Shown here in pieces: positions 35,106 to 44,097 of a DNA stretch of 64,000 nucleotides; position 1 is the first letter of the stretch, and each line of letters begins with the position of its first letter. The translations under genes and the position numbers were made by a program. Source of the DNA: Chitinibacter sp. GC72 (GTDB lineage: Bacteria > Pseudomonadota > Gammaproteobacteria > Burkholderiales > Chitinibacteraceae); the NCBI RefSeq assembly GCF_009760905.1, contig NZ_VIRW01000001.1, forward strand, positions 124,001 to 188,000. Reading direction: 5' to 3'. The notes under the pieces were generated by a model. That model did no database searches, was not told the DNA's origin, and saw nothing but the letters and a program-made list of their open reading frames with translations.

Positions 35106-35590
35106 CAGGACGATTTCCCCAGCCATTGATCGCCAAAATTAACCAGCAGCGCACCCAGCACAATCAGCCCGGCGCCCAGCAGACGCGGCCAGCTTAAATC
35201 GCGCAGCGGCAGACCCAGCCAGCCAAACCGGTCAAACAGCAGCGAGGCCACCACCTGGCCACCAATAATCAGCGCCATCATCGACGCCGCCCCGAGCTTT
35301 GGCGCAATCAGCGTGGTACCAAATACGAACATCGCGCCCATCACGCCCCCCAGCAGCATCCAGGGCTCGGCTTTGGTGATCGACAACAAGCCGCTCATTT
35401 TCTGCCCGGTCAGCGCCGACATCAGCAGCAAAGTCAGAATACCAACGGCAAACGACACCAGCGCAGCAAGCAAGGTGCTGCCGCCAATCACGGTTTTCAG
35501 CTGGTTATTCACAGCAGCTTGCAGCGGCACGATCAGTCCGATCAGCAAGGCAAACAGGGCATAAAAAGATTGCATGCGCACAACGTCCAT
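35105..35590 (-). CDS. Small DMT-superfamily membrane transporter (DUF606/YdcZ-like)
   Basis: A 161-residue protein of five hydrophobic helices (ALFALLIGLIVPLQAAVNNQL, LLAALVSFAVGILTLLLMS, WMLLGGVMGAMFVFGTTLI, ASMMALIIGGQVVASLLFD, LLGAGLIVLGALLVNFGD). This is the half-size pattern of DUF606/YdcZ proteins, which work as dimers or with a partner; the substrate is unknown. No clear ribosome site marks the start, so ATG 35575 is possible too. It overlaps the pseudouridine synthase gene by one base. Confidence 0.82.
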   Translation of the reverse strand: MDVVRMQSFYALFALLIGLIVPLQAAVNNQLKTVIGGSTLLAALVSFAVGILTLLLMSALTGQKMSGLLSITKAEPWMLLGGVMGAMFVFGTTLIAPKLGAASMMALIIGGQVVASLLFDRFGWLGLPLRDLSWPRLLGAGLIVLGALLVNFGDQWLGKSS

Positions 35591-35707
35591 ACAGGGAGGA
35601 GCGCCAATTCTACTGTGATCACGGCGCTTTGCCGCAGAATTTGCTATTCATTGCGGCCGGAAAAAGTAGAATAAGGGGATTCTCTCATCGAGCTACAGGT
35701 TTTTTTC

Positions 35708-36031
35708 ATGCATCATATTACGGCTGTCGAACTTAAAAACTGGCTGGACGACACCACGCTGGAAGCACCCAAATTGCTGGATGTGCGCGAAAGCTGGGAG
35801 CTGGCGCTATGCCAGATTGCGGGCAGCGAGCATATTCCTATGGGCAATATCCCCGGTGATCTGGCCCGGCTGGATCCGGATGCCACCTATGTGGTGATCT
35901 GCCATCATGGCGTACGCAGTTATCAGGTTGCTGGCTTTTTGGAGCGGCAAGGTTTTGAAAAAATGATTAATCTGGATGGCGGCATCGCCGCATGGGCCGA
36001 GCAGGTAGACCCGGCGATGGCGAGATACTAA
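35708..36031 (+). CDS. Single-domain rhodanese-like sulfurtransferase
   Basis: A 107-residue rhodanese with the N-terminal LLDVRESWE motif and the active-site cysteine loop VICHHGVRS, ending GGIAAWAEQVDP. The six-residue loop after the cysteine is the size that binds sulfur rather than phosphate. The fold resembles GlpE/YgaP-type single domains. It could carry persulfide for thiol metabolism; no specific pathway is indicated by neighbours. Confidence 0.9.
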   Translation: MHHITAVELKNWLDDTTLEAPKLLDVRESWELALCQIAGSEHIPMGNIPGDLARLDPDATYVVICHHGVRSYQVAGFLERQGFEKMINLDGGIAAWAEQVDPAMARY

Positions 36032-36076
36032 AATGGAATGGCGGTTTTTTTCTAGCCGCCCCACTATACCCATCTG

Positions 36077-36125
36077 GTGTATAAACCAAAAACTCAAGCA
36101 AGGAAAGCTCCTCGGAGCTATACCC
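36077..36125. repeat. 49-bp palindromic motif just before a start codon
   Basis: GTGTATAAAC to GCTATACCC, 49 bp, ending three bases before ATG 36129. An outer facing half-site (TATACCC, 36065-36071) precedes it. Confidence 0.75.
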
Positions 36126-36128
36126 CAT

Positions 36129-36434
36129 ATGAATCGTATACCGGAATTTCTGGCTCTCCTTGAGAGCGAATTGGTCGATCAGCCGGATTTATACGCCGAT
36201 CTGCGCGCCGTCATGCAGTTTGAGCCCTATAGCCTGCTACCCTGGCTACCCCTGCTGGACGCCGCCGCTCACAAGCTGGGTGATATGCCCACCGTCGTCA
36301 AATGGCTCACCTGCCCGCATATTGATCTGGATGGCGCAGCACCAGCCTCGCTCGTCGGTAGCGACAACGGCGTCGCCCGCGCCCGCACGCTGCTGGAACA
36401 ATACGAGCCGCTGCCACCATGGCGACAGCCATGA
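36129..36434 (+). CDS. Small DUF2384 (MbcA/ParS/Xre toxin-binding)-like protein
   Basis: A 101-residue acidic protein. The second half (VVKWLTCPHIDLDGAAPASL, then GVARARTLLEQYE) resembles the toxin-binding domain of MbcA/ParS antitoxins, in which a short helix pair reads W...P...LdG..P..ll and ar.lL. No RES-domain toxin lies next to it, and the N-terminal DNA-binding part of an Xre antitoxin is missing. It may be an orphan or a relative with another role. The 49-bp motif forms its immediate leader, with no clear ribosome site. The longer in-frame start at 36033 runs through the motif and is less likely. Confidence 0.5.
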   Translation: MNRIPEFLALLESELVDQPDLYADLRAVMQFEPYSLLPWLPLLDAAAHKLGDMPTVVKWLTCPHIDLDGAAPASLVGSDNGVARARTLLEQYEPLPPWRQP

Positions 36435-36488
36435 AAATCAAACATCAGCGACAGCCATGAAGATCAAACATCAGTGGCAGTCATAAAG
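36423..36488. repeat. 26-bp tandem repeat, 2.5 copies
   Basis: Units start CGACAGCCATGAAAATCAAA and CGACAGCCATGAAGATCAAA, at 36423 and 36449, then a half unit (TGGCAGTCATAAAG). The array spans the stop codon of the DUF2384-like gene. Confidence 0.8.
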
Positions 36489-36598
36489 GTAAATCCACGC
36501 GACAGCGCTTAAGCCATCAATAGGCCTAGCCACCACCAGCCGGATTAGCCAATCAAATGCCCCGACTGTTGCTGGCGTGGCTTTGGCTAGCTAAAATT

Positions 36599-38584
36599 TT
36601 AATGCCCATAGCCTTCGGGCTTGGCTTTGTAAAACTCAATGGTTTGCACATTGGCGGTGGTTGGTGGCGGCGCTTTTAGAATATGCGGTTTCATCTTGCC
36701 GACCACGTGCATCTCACAGGGTTTGCAGTCAAAATCGAGGCGATAGCTTTCCGAGCCTGAGCTTAAAGTCATCGAATCGGCCTTGATCTGGCCTTTAACG
36801 CCAATCACACCTTTGGCCTGTTTCGGGCACAAATTAAAGCTAAAGCGCAGGCAGTGTTTGGTCACCATTAACGGCACTTCACCCGCTTCTTCGTGCGCTT
36901 CATACGCCGCAGCGATCAATTTAACGCCGTGCTGAGCATAAAATTCGCGCGCTTTGGCATTGTACACATTGCCCAAAAATGACAGCGTTTCATCGGGGTA
37001 TTGCGCTGGAGGCTCAACTGGCGCTTTGCGTTCAGGCCTATACCATGCTGCAATTCGCGCAGCTTCCAATTGCTCAACCGCATCGCGGCGCAAGGCGTTA
37101 ATCACCGAAGCTGGCGCAAACCAAGGTTGCGATAAATTGAGTGCGACGTCTTCCGCATAAAACATCGTATTACCGAGCTTGGCCAGATTATCACGCAGCG
37201 TGCTCCACGCTTTGTCGGCGTTTTGGGCGACTTCTAGCGTCAGTGGCGCGGCCACTGTGGCGCTACAGCCGTCGGCGTCGGTGATATTGAGCGACAAGCC
37301 CGATTCGGTCTCGCTGAGGGTCAACCAGACGCCGATTTTGCGCTCAGCCGATTTTTTATTTAGCGCCTGCTCCCACGCGTGATCGCGGTTGCGGTGGATT
37401 GGCGTGCCGGCTTTCAAACCGACCAATTCACTCATCATTTCATTCGGGAACACCCGCCAGATACCCGCGGCTTTATTCGCGGCTTCGACTGTATTGGCTT
37501 GCACGCCAACCACTTCACGTTTTTTCATGAAGTTTAATCCGTCGCCATTGCTCATCGCGTCGTTCTGATCGGCGACTTCCAGCTCGAAATACTTGTCGGT
37601 GACTTTGGTCACGGTACCCAGCGGCACGCCGACGTATTTGGGCGAATCAAACGCGCCGATGTCTTCTTTGCGCGCGGTGGCAAAATAATCGGTGTGGCCG
37701 CGGTGGAATGATTTATCAACATCGGGGCGAAAGAATATATCGCTGCGCCCGCTGGAGGCGGGCGCGAATTCGCTGCGCTGCTCCATGATTTCGTCGAGCA
37801 ACAAGCGGTAATGTGCCGTGATGTTTTTGACGTACTGCATGTCTTTATAGCGGCCTTCGATCTTGAACGAGCGCACGCCGGCGTCGATCAGCGCTTCCAG
37901 ATTATTGGTCTGATCGTTGTCTTTCATCGACAGCAAATGCTTATCAAACGCGACGACACGGCCGTTTTGGTCGGTCAGCGTGTACGGCAAACGACAGGCT
38001 TGCGAGCAATCGCCACGATTGGCGCTGCGGCCGGTGTGCGCGTGGCTGATATTGCATTGGCCCGAAAACGCCACACACAAAGCGCCGTGAATAAAATATT
38101 CAATCGTTGCTCTGTCGCCCATGTAGTCGCTGATTTGCTTGACCTTGCCCAAGCCAAGCTCGCGCGCCAAGACGACTTGCGAGAAACCCACATCAGCCAA
38201 AAACGCCGCTTTTTCCGGCGTGCGAATATCGCACTGCGTGCTGGCGTGTAGCTGAATCGGTGGAATATCGAGTGACAGTACGCCCATATCTTGCACGATT
38301 AGCGCGTCAACACCGGCTTCATACAGCTGAATAATCTGCTGGCGCGCCGGTTCTAATTCGGAGTCATGCAAAATCGTATTGAGTGTGACAAAAATACGCG
38401 AGTGATAGCGATGTGCAAATTTGACTAGCTCGGCGATGTCTTCAATCGAATTGCTGGCGTTATGCCGCGCGCCAAACCCTGGACCGCCGATATACACCGC
38501 ATCCGCACCGTGCAAAATGGCTTCGCGGCCGATTTCGGCGTTTTTAGCAGGAGACAGCAGTTCGAGTTGGTGGGGCAGCAGCAT
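36599..38584 (-). CDS. rlhA: Peptidase U32-family 23S rRNA hydroxylase, RlhA-like
   Basis: A 661-residue U32-family protein that matches E. coli RlhA (YdcP) in length and order. It begins LELLSPAKNAEIGREAILHGADAVYIGGPGFGARHNASNS, read here in two parts, with the core HASTQCDIRTPEKAAFL, FIHGALCVAFSGQCNIS and NRGDCSQACRLPY that bind an iron-sulfur cluster. RlhA hydroxylates C2501 of 23S rRNA. The C-terminal region ends with a cysteine pair in DFDCKPCEMHV. Peptidase activity is unlikely despite the family name. Confidence 0.88.
   Translation of the reverse strand: MLLPHQLELLSPAKNAEIGREAILHGADAVYIGGPGFGARHNASNSIEDIAELVKFAHRYHSRIFVTLNTILHDSELEPARQQIIQLYEAGVDALIVQDMGVLSLDIPPIQLHASTQCDIRTPEKAAFLADVGFSQVVLARELGLGKVKQISDYMGDRATIEYFIHGALCVAFSGQCNISHAHTGRSANRGDCSQACRLPYTLTDQNGRVVAFDKHLLSMKDNDQTNNLEALIDAGVRSFKIEGRYKDMQYVKNITAHYRLLLDEIMEQRSEFAPASSGRSDIFFRPDVDKSFHRGHTDYFATARKEDIGAFDSPKYVGVPLGTVTKVTDKYFELEVADQNDAMSNGDGLNFMKKREVVGVQANTVEAANKAAGIWRVFPNEMMSELVGLKAGTPIHRNRDHAWEQALNKKSAERKIGVWLTLSETESGLSLNITDADGCSATVAAPLTLEVAQNADKAWSTLRDNLAKLGNTMFYAEDVALNLSQPWFAPASVINALRRDAVEQLEAARIAAWYRPERKAPVEPPAQYPDETLSFLGNVYNAKAREFYAQHGVKLIAAAYEAHEEAGEVPLMVTKHCLRFSFNLCPKQAKGVIGVKGQIKADSMTLSSGSESYRLDFDCKPCEMHVVGKMKPHILKAPPPTTANVQTIEFYKAKPEGYGH
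36996..37045. repeat. Motif-like pair inside rlhA, 50-bp variant
   Basis: GGGTATTGCG on one side and CCTATACCA on the other, but one base longer than the rest. It may be a degenerate copy or chance. Confidence 0.3.
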
Positions 38585-38629
38585 GGGTGATTCCGGAATG
38601 AAACTTCAAGGCGCGGAAGTATAGCGGAA

Positions 38630-39484
38630 TCAAGGGCTTGTGCGGCAATTTATGCGATCAGGGGGACAGGAAAGAAGGGAAAAAAGGGGCAGCCCCAGAA
38701 TTCGATAGGTGTTTTCACGGCTTTGTTTGGCTACCTCAGCCAGAGTGCATTGGCGCAGATCAGCTAAGGTCTGGGCGATTCTTGGTAGCTGGGCTGGCTC
38801 GTTCCGGCCGGGCGGGCTTCCTGGCTGCCCACTTGCCAGCCAGCTTGGCGCAATATCGGGCGAATCGGTTTCCAGCACGATGGATTCAAGCGGCAAACTT
38901 TGCGCCAAGCGGCGAATTCGTTGCGAACCGTTGTAAGTCATCGCGCCACCAAAGCCCAGTGCGAAACCCAGCTTGATAAATTCATCCGCCTGCTGCTCGC
39001 TGCCATTAAAGGCGTGCGCGATGCCGCCCTTCACCCGCCATTTGCGCAGGTATTTCAGCACCTGATCCTGGCTGCGCCGGATATGCACGATCACCGGCAA
39101 GTCAAAATCACGGGCGATTTTAAGCTGGGCTTCAAAAAAATGGATTTGTCGTGTCGGATCAAGTTCGGGCAGATAAAAATCCAGGCCGATTTCCCCCACG
39201 GCCAGCGCCAGACCCCGCTGCAATTGTTCGCGCAGAATCACCAGGTGCTCGTCACGGTGCTGCACTTCATAAATCGGGTGCAGGCCCAATGCGATCAATG
39301 CGCCATAGCGCTGCTGCATCAGCAAGGTTTGCGGGAAGGTCGCAGCGGTAATTGCCGGTACCAGCCATTGCCCTACCCCTTGCTCACGCGAGCGCGCCAC
39401 CACACTATCGCGGTCATGCTCGAACTCGGCGGCGTCAAGATGGCAGTGGCTATCAATGAAACTTATTGTATATTCTGCACTCAT
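38630..39484 (-). CDS. TatD-family metal-dependent DNase
   Basis: A 284-residue TIM-barrel hydrolase. It has the metal motif FIDSHCHLDAAEFEHDR, a glutamate in AVGEIGLDFY, histidines in PVIVHIRRSQDQ and GIAHAFNGSEQQ, and the final ETDSPDIAPSW. TatD proteins are 3'-5' exonucleases on DNA/RNA. The last ~20 residues (LPLFSLLSCPPDRINCRTSP) extend past the usual end. The start at ATG 39484 begins the homologous region; the upstream reading frame overlaps the promoter of the divergent terC-like gene. Confidence 0.88.
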   Translation of the reverse strand: MSAEYTISFIDSHCHLDAAEFEHDRDSVVARSREQGVGQWLVPAITAATFPQTLLMQQRYGALIALGLHPIYEVQHRDEHLVILREQLQRGLALAVGEIGLDFYLPELDPTRQIHFFEAQLKIARDFDLPVIVHIRRSQDQVLKYLRKWRVKGGIAHAFNGSEQQADEFIKLGFALGFGGAMTYNGSQRIRRLAQSLPLESIVLETDSPDIAPSWLASGQPGSPPGRNEPAQLPRIAQTLADLRQCTLAEVAKQSRENTYRILGLPLFSLLSCPPDRINCRTSP

Positions 39485-39559
39485 AGCGTGAATAATACGC
39501 ACGCGCGCTTTATAGATAAACCAACACTGATTAAAAATGCCGTACGGCAAGGGATAGAT

Positions 39560-40549
39560 ATGGAATTTTTTAGTGCTCTGTGGGTTGGCTACCCACTATG
39601 GGTCTGGCTGATGTTTTTTGGCTTGGTCATCGGCCTGCTGGCTTTTGACCTAGGCGTGCTGCACAAGGATCAACATGAAATCAGTGTTAGCGAAAGCCTG
39701 AAGCTTTCGGCTTTCTACATTTTTATGGGTCTGGCTTTTGGTGGCTGGCTGTGGTGGTACAAAGGCTCGACAGCCGGCATGGAATACGTGACCGGCTATC
39801 TGATTGAAAAATCCCTGTCGATGGATAATGTCTTTGTAATTGCCCTGATTTTCACCAGTCTGGGCGTACCACGGATGTATCAGCACCGTGTTTTGTTCTG
39901 GGGCATTCTGGGCGTGATTCTGATGCGCGCCGTGATGATCGGTCTGGGCGCAGTGCTGGTAGCCAAGTATCAGGGTGTACTGGTGCTGTTTGGCGCTTTC
40001 CTGATTTTCACCGGGATCAAAATGCTGATTGCCGACGACGAACACGGCAAACTGGAAGACAACAAGTTCTACCAGTGGATACGCAGCCATATGCGCTTTA
40101 CCCCGACATTGCACAATGAAAAATTCTGGGTGCGCGGCGAGGACCACGGTCTGGCCAAAGGCTGGTGGGCAACACCGCTGTTTCTGACGCTGATTCTGGT
40201 CGAAACAGCCGATCTGGTTTTTGCAGTCGATAGTATTCCGGCCATTTTCGCGATCACGCAAGATCCGTTTATTGTCTACACGTCGAATATTTTTGCGATT
40301 CTGGGCTTGCGTGCGCTGTACTTTGCGCTGGCCGCAATGGTGCATCGCTTCCATTATCTGAAATATGCGCTGTCCATCGTACTGGTATTTATCGGGGTCA
40401 AAGTCGGTCTAGTGTACTTCAACCATGAAGGCCTGGTTGATTTCAAAATCCCGACAGGCGTTTCATTGGGCGTCACCTTCGGCTTGCTGCTGGCAGGTGT
40501 ACTGTACTCGCTGTGGAAAACGCGTAACGAGCCGTTTCCGGAAGCCTGA
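39560..40549 (+). CDS. TerC-family integral membrane protein (Alx-like)
   Basis: A 329-residue membrane protein with about nine helices. The family motif is YLIEKSLSMDNVFVIALIF, with the paired ETADLVFAVDSIPAIFAIT in the second half. Acidic residues in these helices are typical of Alx/TerC proteins implicated in manganese export or cation handling. AAGGGA sits well before ATG 39560. The frame is open far upstream but that part is antisense to tatD. I looked for a yybP-ykoY riboswitch before it and saw none in the 75-bp gap. Confidence 0.9.
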   Translation: MEFFSALWVGYPLWVWLMFFGLVIGLLAFDLGVLHKDQHEISVSESLKLSAFYIFMGLAFGGWLWWYKGSTAGMEYVTGYLIEKSLSMDNVFVIALIFTSLGVPRMYQHRVLFWGILGVILMRAVMIGLGAVLVAKYQGVLVLFGAFLIFTGIKMLIADDEHGKLEDNKFYQWIRSHMRFTPTLHNEKFWVRGEDHGLAKGWWATPLFLTLILVETADLVFAVDSIPAIFAITQDPFIVYTSNIFAILGLRALYFALAAMVHRFHYLKYALSIVLVFIGVKVGLVYFNHEGLVDFKIPTGVSLGVTFGLLLAGVLYSLWKTRNEPFPEA

Positions 40550-40572
40550 TCGGTCAGCCTTGAAAAGCACAT

Positions 40573-40605
40573 AAAAATGAGCAGCCTTGGCTGCTCATTT
40601 TTTTT
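40573..40605 (+). terminator. Intrinsic terminator of the TerC-family gene
   Basis: AAAATGAGCAGCC and GGCTGCTCATTTT with a TT loop and a run of T. It is shared with the convergent fimV. Confidence 0.9.
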
Positions 40606-40635
40606 CATCCGTGTTCGGCCAGCAAATATTGAGAA

Positions 40636-42483
40636 TCAGCTTTTCTTTGCTTGCTTCTCATCGTCAAACTGGATGTCTTCAACGTTAAATTCAAACTGAT
40701 CCAGCGATGACATTTCGCTGGGGTTTTTCAGCACCGCAACGGGCGGAATCTGCGGTACATCAGCGCCTGTTTCAATCAACGGGGCTGCCGGAGGCGCTTT
40801 GTAAGCGGCCTTGGCCTGTGGCTGGGGCTGCAACAAAGCCATCAGATCAGCCTGATCCTGTCCCGCTTCGTTGACGACTGGCGCGGATTCAATCATCGAT
40901 TCAGCAGCAGGCTCTGTCACGGCGGCGCTCAGCCCGACAATCGCTAGATCAACCTCTGCCGGCTCGGTTTTTTCAGCTGGTTCAAGCCGGGTAAACAGCG
41001 GGCATTCCGGTGCAAGCTTAAAGCCAATACTGCGCACCAGCTCCCAATCGTCGTCTGCCGGAGTTGGCGTTTGCGCACGGAATTTGTGCGCCAGCTGGAT
41101 ATAGTCCGACTTCATGCCTTGCTGGCGATAAACGCGGAACAGCATCAGCCAGCGTTCAACGTCAAGCGGGTCGGCATCCAGCAATTGCTGCATCAATTCA
41201 ATCGCACGCAAGGTATCGCCTTGCACCAGATACAGTTGAACCTGATCCATACCGTTCACGTCTTCGTCGATCACTTCAAAAGCCGAATCGGCGTGACGCA
41301 CCAGGGACAACTGAGTTTGTTCGGGTGTACGCGGAACAAAATTGGTTTTGAGCACGCTCATGATACTGTCGCTGATACTGACTGAGTCGGCATCATTTCT
41401 TTCATTACGACGCAGCCACCACCAGATAGCAGCCCCCAGCGTGCCCAAACCAATGAATAAGGGCCAGTGCCAGCCGCCCTCTTCTTCGGTGCTGCGTTTT
41501 TTGACGGCAGGAGCAACCTGGATTGCGGACGCAGCAAGCGGCTGCGCCGGTAATGCAGTAGGCGTCTGGGTCACGACGGCACTAGCTCCCTTCATCGCCA
41601 GCGCACTTTGTGCCAGGCGCTGATCCAGCGCTTCAATTTCCAGCTGCAGTTTTTTCCTTAACTCGCTCAACTCGGCAATTTTGGTTTCCAGCTCTTTGAT
41701 TTGCACATCAGGTCTGGCCTGATCCGACTTGGGTGCGACAGCTGCGCTGCGTTCTTCGCCTTCAATCCGCAATTTTCCTGCCACATTCGAATTATCGGCC
41801 AGCCCCATGGGTCGATTGTCCATGGCGACGGGTTTGGCTTTGTGCCGCACCGGAATATTGACGCGGCTACCGGCGGCGACCGTATCCATCTCGGCCAACT
41901 CGGGGTTGCTGCGTTTGAGCCTTGCCAGATAGCGTTGGTATTCCGGTGAATGGGTCGGGTAATAGCGCTGGGCAATATCTTCCAGACTGGTATTTTGCCG
42001 CACGGTAATTGCCGTCGTGCCTTTGGTTGCGCGACGCCCTTCTATCGAAGTGGGCAACTTGCTGATGGCCGTTCTGTCGCTGACCACGGGCACATCAACA
42101 ATGGGCGCAGGATCAAGAAACACCAGAAAATCACGCGTTAGATTGATATTGTTGCATTCAACATGAAAGGCAAAGCCCACAATGGGCTCGTCGGCATTTT
42201 TGCCAGAAACCAGCCTGATAACCCCACTGCTGCCATCGCCGTACGGAATCAGCTGGATGCTGGCAGCTCCGATATAGCTGGCGTCGCTGCTGCCTTGCCG
42301 TAACTGATAGCAATCTTCCAGCAATTGCTCGTCGCTACCCAAACGGTAAGGAATATCAGCCATAAACCGCTGACCAATATAGGATTTGAGCTGCAGTTCA
42401 CCCAAAGTCATGGCGTGGCTACCTTGCATGGCCAGAAGCAAGGCAATGGGGGCAAAGATCAATGGCGAGAATGTTTTGTTCAT
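40636..42483 (-). CDS. fimV: FimV-like pilus/polarity protein
   Basis: A 615-residue envelope protein. The signal peptide (PLIFAPIALLLAMQGSHA) leads into the FimV N-terminal region (MTLGELQLKSYIGQRFMADI). A LysM-type peptidoglycan-binding region follows at ~150-210, then a coiled coil (~275-315) and one membrane helix (~360-378, WPLFIGLGTLGAAIWWWL). The cytoplasmic end has a TPR-like stretch (VQLYLVQGDTLRAIELMQQ) and the FimV C-terminal motif near SSLDQFEFNVEDIQFDDE. FimV organises the cell pole and type IV pili. It is shorter than the P. aeruginosa protein. AGGTGG precedes ATG 42483. Confidence 0.88.
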   Translation of the reverse strand: MNKTFSPLIFAPIALLLAMQGSHAMTLGELQLKSYIGQRFMADIPYRLGSDEQLLEDCYQLRQGSSDASYIGAASIQLIPYGDGSSGVIRLVSGKNADEPIVGFAFHVECNNINLTRDFLVFLDPAPIVDVPVVSDRTAISKLPTSIEGRRATKGTTAITVRQNTSLEDIAQRYYPTHSPEYQRYLARLKRSNPELAEMDTVAAGSRVNIPVRHKAKPVAMDNRPMGLADNSNVAGKLRIEGEERSAAVAPKSDQARPDVQIKELETKIAELSELRKKLQLEIEALDQRLAQSALAMKGASAVVTQTPTALPAQPLAASAIQVAPAVKKRSTEEEGGWHWPLFIGLGTLGAAIWWWLRRNERNDADSVSISDSIMSVLKTNFVPRTPEQTQLSLVRHADSAFEVIDEDVNGMDQVQLYLVQGDTLRAIELMQQLLDADPLDVERWLMLFRVYRQQGMKSDYIQLAHKFRAQTPTPADDDWELVRSIGFKLAPECPLFTRLEPAEKTEPAEVDLAIVGLSAAVTEPAAESMIESAPVVNEAGQDQADLMALLQPQPQAKAAYKAPPAAPLIETGADVPQIPPVAVLKNPSEMSSLDQFEFNVEDIQFDDEKQAKKS

Positions 42484-42786
42484 TTTGACCCACCTGCTTG
42501 AGCAAATTTGCATCCCTTTGTTTTTAGCTGACGTATTCAAAAAGCCAAAGCCAATATGTGGATAATTTTCAAGGCCAGCCTGCGTGTAATGGCGAGTCCA
42601 AACGCCGCACACAGCAGCAAGCTGCAGCGCAATACCGGCCATCGGCAAGTCGGCTTGAAAATCGCAACGTGGGCCGAATTACGCCTATATGTGCGGGGTA
42701 AAAATGCCAAAAGCGGCATCGCTAGCCGCTTTTGTCTATTACATACTCCACTCATGTATATGAATAGAGAAAATAATTATCAATCC
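42484..42786. other. Intergenic region between DUF475 gene and fimV
   Basis: Both flanking genes read leftward. Besides a terminator (42709-42737) and a 49-bp motif at the right edge, I see nothing with support. A 72-codon frame at 42537-42755 has no ribosome site or recognisable domain. Confidence 0.5.
42709..42737 (-). terminator. Intrinsic terminator of the DUF475 gene
   Basis: AAAAGCGGC and GCCGCTTTT around ATCGCTA. A second possible pairing uses ATGCC and GGCAT. Confidence 0.75.
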
Positions 42787-42802
42787 TCAGGAAGATATAC
42801 CC
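42754..42802. repeat. 49-bp palindromic motif overlapping the 3' end of the DUF475 gene
   Basis: ATGTATATGA to GATATACCC, 49 bp. Its right third covers the last codons and stop of the gene. Confidence 0.6.
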
Positions 42803-43836
42803 CCTTCTTTATTGCGAACAGCCCAGGAATGCAGCACGGCCAGCACAATCAGCAAGGCGGCGACACCGCCGGTGATGACTTCCGGAATATGAAAGCGGGC
42901 GGCGAGCAGCATCACCAGAGCGAGCGCACCAATTGCCCAGAATGCGCCATGCTCCAGATACTTGAAGGCATTGAGCGTTTCTTTCTCAACCAGCATCAGC
43001 GTAAAGCTGCGCACAAACATCGCCCCGATCCCGAGGCCAATGGCGATCAGAAAGATATTTTTGGTCAGCGCAAACGCGCCCAGCACACCGTCAAATGAAA
43101 ACGATGCGTCCAGTATTTCCAGATAAATAAAGCCACCCAAGCCGGTTTTAACCGTGGTTCCTTCATCGCCAATCAAGCCACCCAAGCCATCGACCAGCAC
43201 GTAGACAATCACGCCCCAGATACCCGCTTCCAGAAAACGCAGGCCCTGCGCCGCTGGCAGGCTGGCCGTCATCAGCAGCAAAAGCAGCATGGCCAGCAAA
43301 ACGGGCGCCATCTCCAGCTTGCCCAAACGCGAAAGCAACTGCTCTACCGGTTTGAACCAGTGCGTGTCCTTTTCGTAATCGAGAAAGAAATTCAGAAACA
43401 CCAGCAATAAAAATGCCCCGCCAAAAGCCGTTACCTCGATATGCGCCGAAGTCAGAATAGCGGCATAGCGATCAGGCTCGACCATGGCCAGCGACAGCAC
43501 ATCATTCACCGGCCACGCGCCAGTACTGAAATAATCAAACAAGGCAATCGGCCCAGGCATGGGCGCCATGCCAGCGATGATCGCGACAATCAGCAAGGGG
43601 AAAATCACCCGCATGCCAAACACGGCAATCAGCATGCCCCACAGCAAAAACCGCTTGCGCCATTTCTCATCCCAGTGCTTGAGCACCGAAGCATTGACCA
43701 CGGCATTATCAAAACTCAGGCTGGTTTCCAGCAGCGCCAGATTAAAGGCAATCCACAAACCAGCCCAGCCACCCAACATCCACGCGCCCAGCAAGCCACC
43801 CAGCGTGACTAGCAGCGAAGAATAAAAATATTTCAT
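42787..43836 (-). CDS. DUF475 membrane protein (TerC superfamily)
   Basis: A 349-residue membrane protein with about nine helices. It has the paired acidic helix motifs NLALLETSLSFDNAVVNASVL and YLEILDASFSFDGVLGAFAL (each trimmed here), which define DUF475, a branch of the TerC superfamily. Function is unclear; metal or stress-related roles are suggested for relatives. It is the second TerC-type gene within 4 kb. The ATG at 43836 has only a weak ribosome site, and a longer in-frame start to 43905 lacks family similarity. Confidence 0.86.
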   Translation of the reverse strand: MKYFYSSLLVTLGGLLGAWMLGGWAGLWIAFNLALLETSLSFDNAVVNASVLKHWDEKWRKRFLLWGMLIAVFGMRVIFPLLIVAIIAGMAPMPGPIALFDYFSTGAWPVNDVLSLAMVEPDRYAAILTSAHIEVTAFGGAFLLLVFLNFFLDYEKDTHWFKPVEQLLSRLGKLEMAPVLLAMLLLLLMTASLPAAQGLRFLEAGIWGVIVYVLVDGLGGLIGDEGTTVKTGLGGFIYLEILDASFSFDGVLGAFALTKNIFLIAIGLGIGAMFVRSFTLMLVEKETLNAFKYLEHGAFWAIGALALVMLLAARFHIPEVITGGVAALLIVLAVLHSWAVRNKEGGISS

Positions 43837-44097
43837 GGATGTAACAGCCCCTGTATGACTTATAAATTGAATTTTTCCCCCATTATGCCACTGCATCGCC
43901 AACACCTAACGTCAGCTCAAGCCGGTACAGCGGATTAAAAACTGCGCTACATCAGTGCATCGGGGTTTGGCGGCGAAAAGCGCTTGGTTAGCGCCGAAAG
44001 ATCGGCCTATACTCTTGCTCATTCTTACGGTAGTCAGATGACTGCGATACACCTACAATAAGACGCAACTTTCTCCCACATTTGGAGCGATTATCCA

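Noticed and set aside
37461-37466. ATACCC in rlhA (and another at 43220-43225 in the DUF475 gene) as further copies of the 49-bp motif
   Set aside because: Neither has a partner at 49 bp. Both fall in the codons for Gly-Ile-Trp (GGT ATC TGG on the coding strand). They serve as controls that a lone end is not enough.
38900-39559. Long N-terminal extension of the TerC-family gene
   Set aside because: It is antisense to tatD, has no TerC similarity, and the good ribosome site is at 39560.
39485-39559. yybP-ykoY manganese riboswitch before the TerC-family gene
   Set aside because: The 75-bp gap is too short and lacks the conserved helix-junction bases.
42537-42755. 72-codon frame between fimV and the DUF475 gene
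   Set aside because: No ribosome site, no domain, and it crosses a terminator hairpin.
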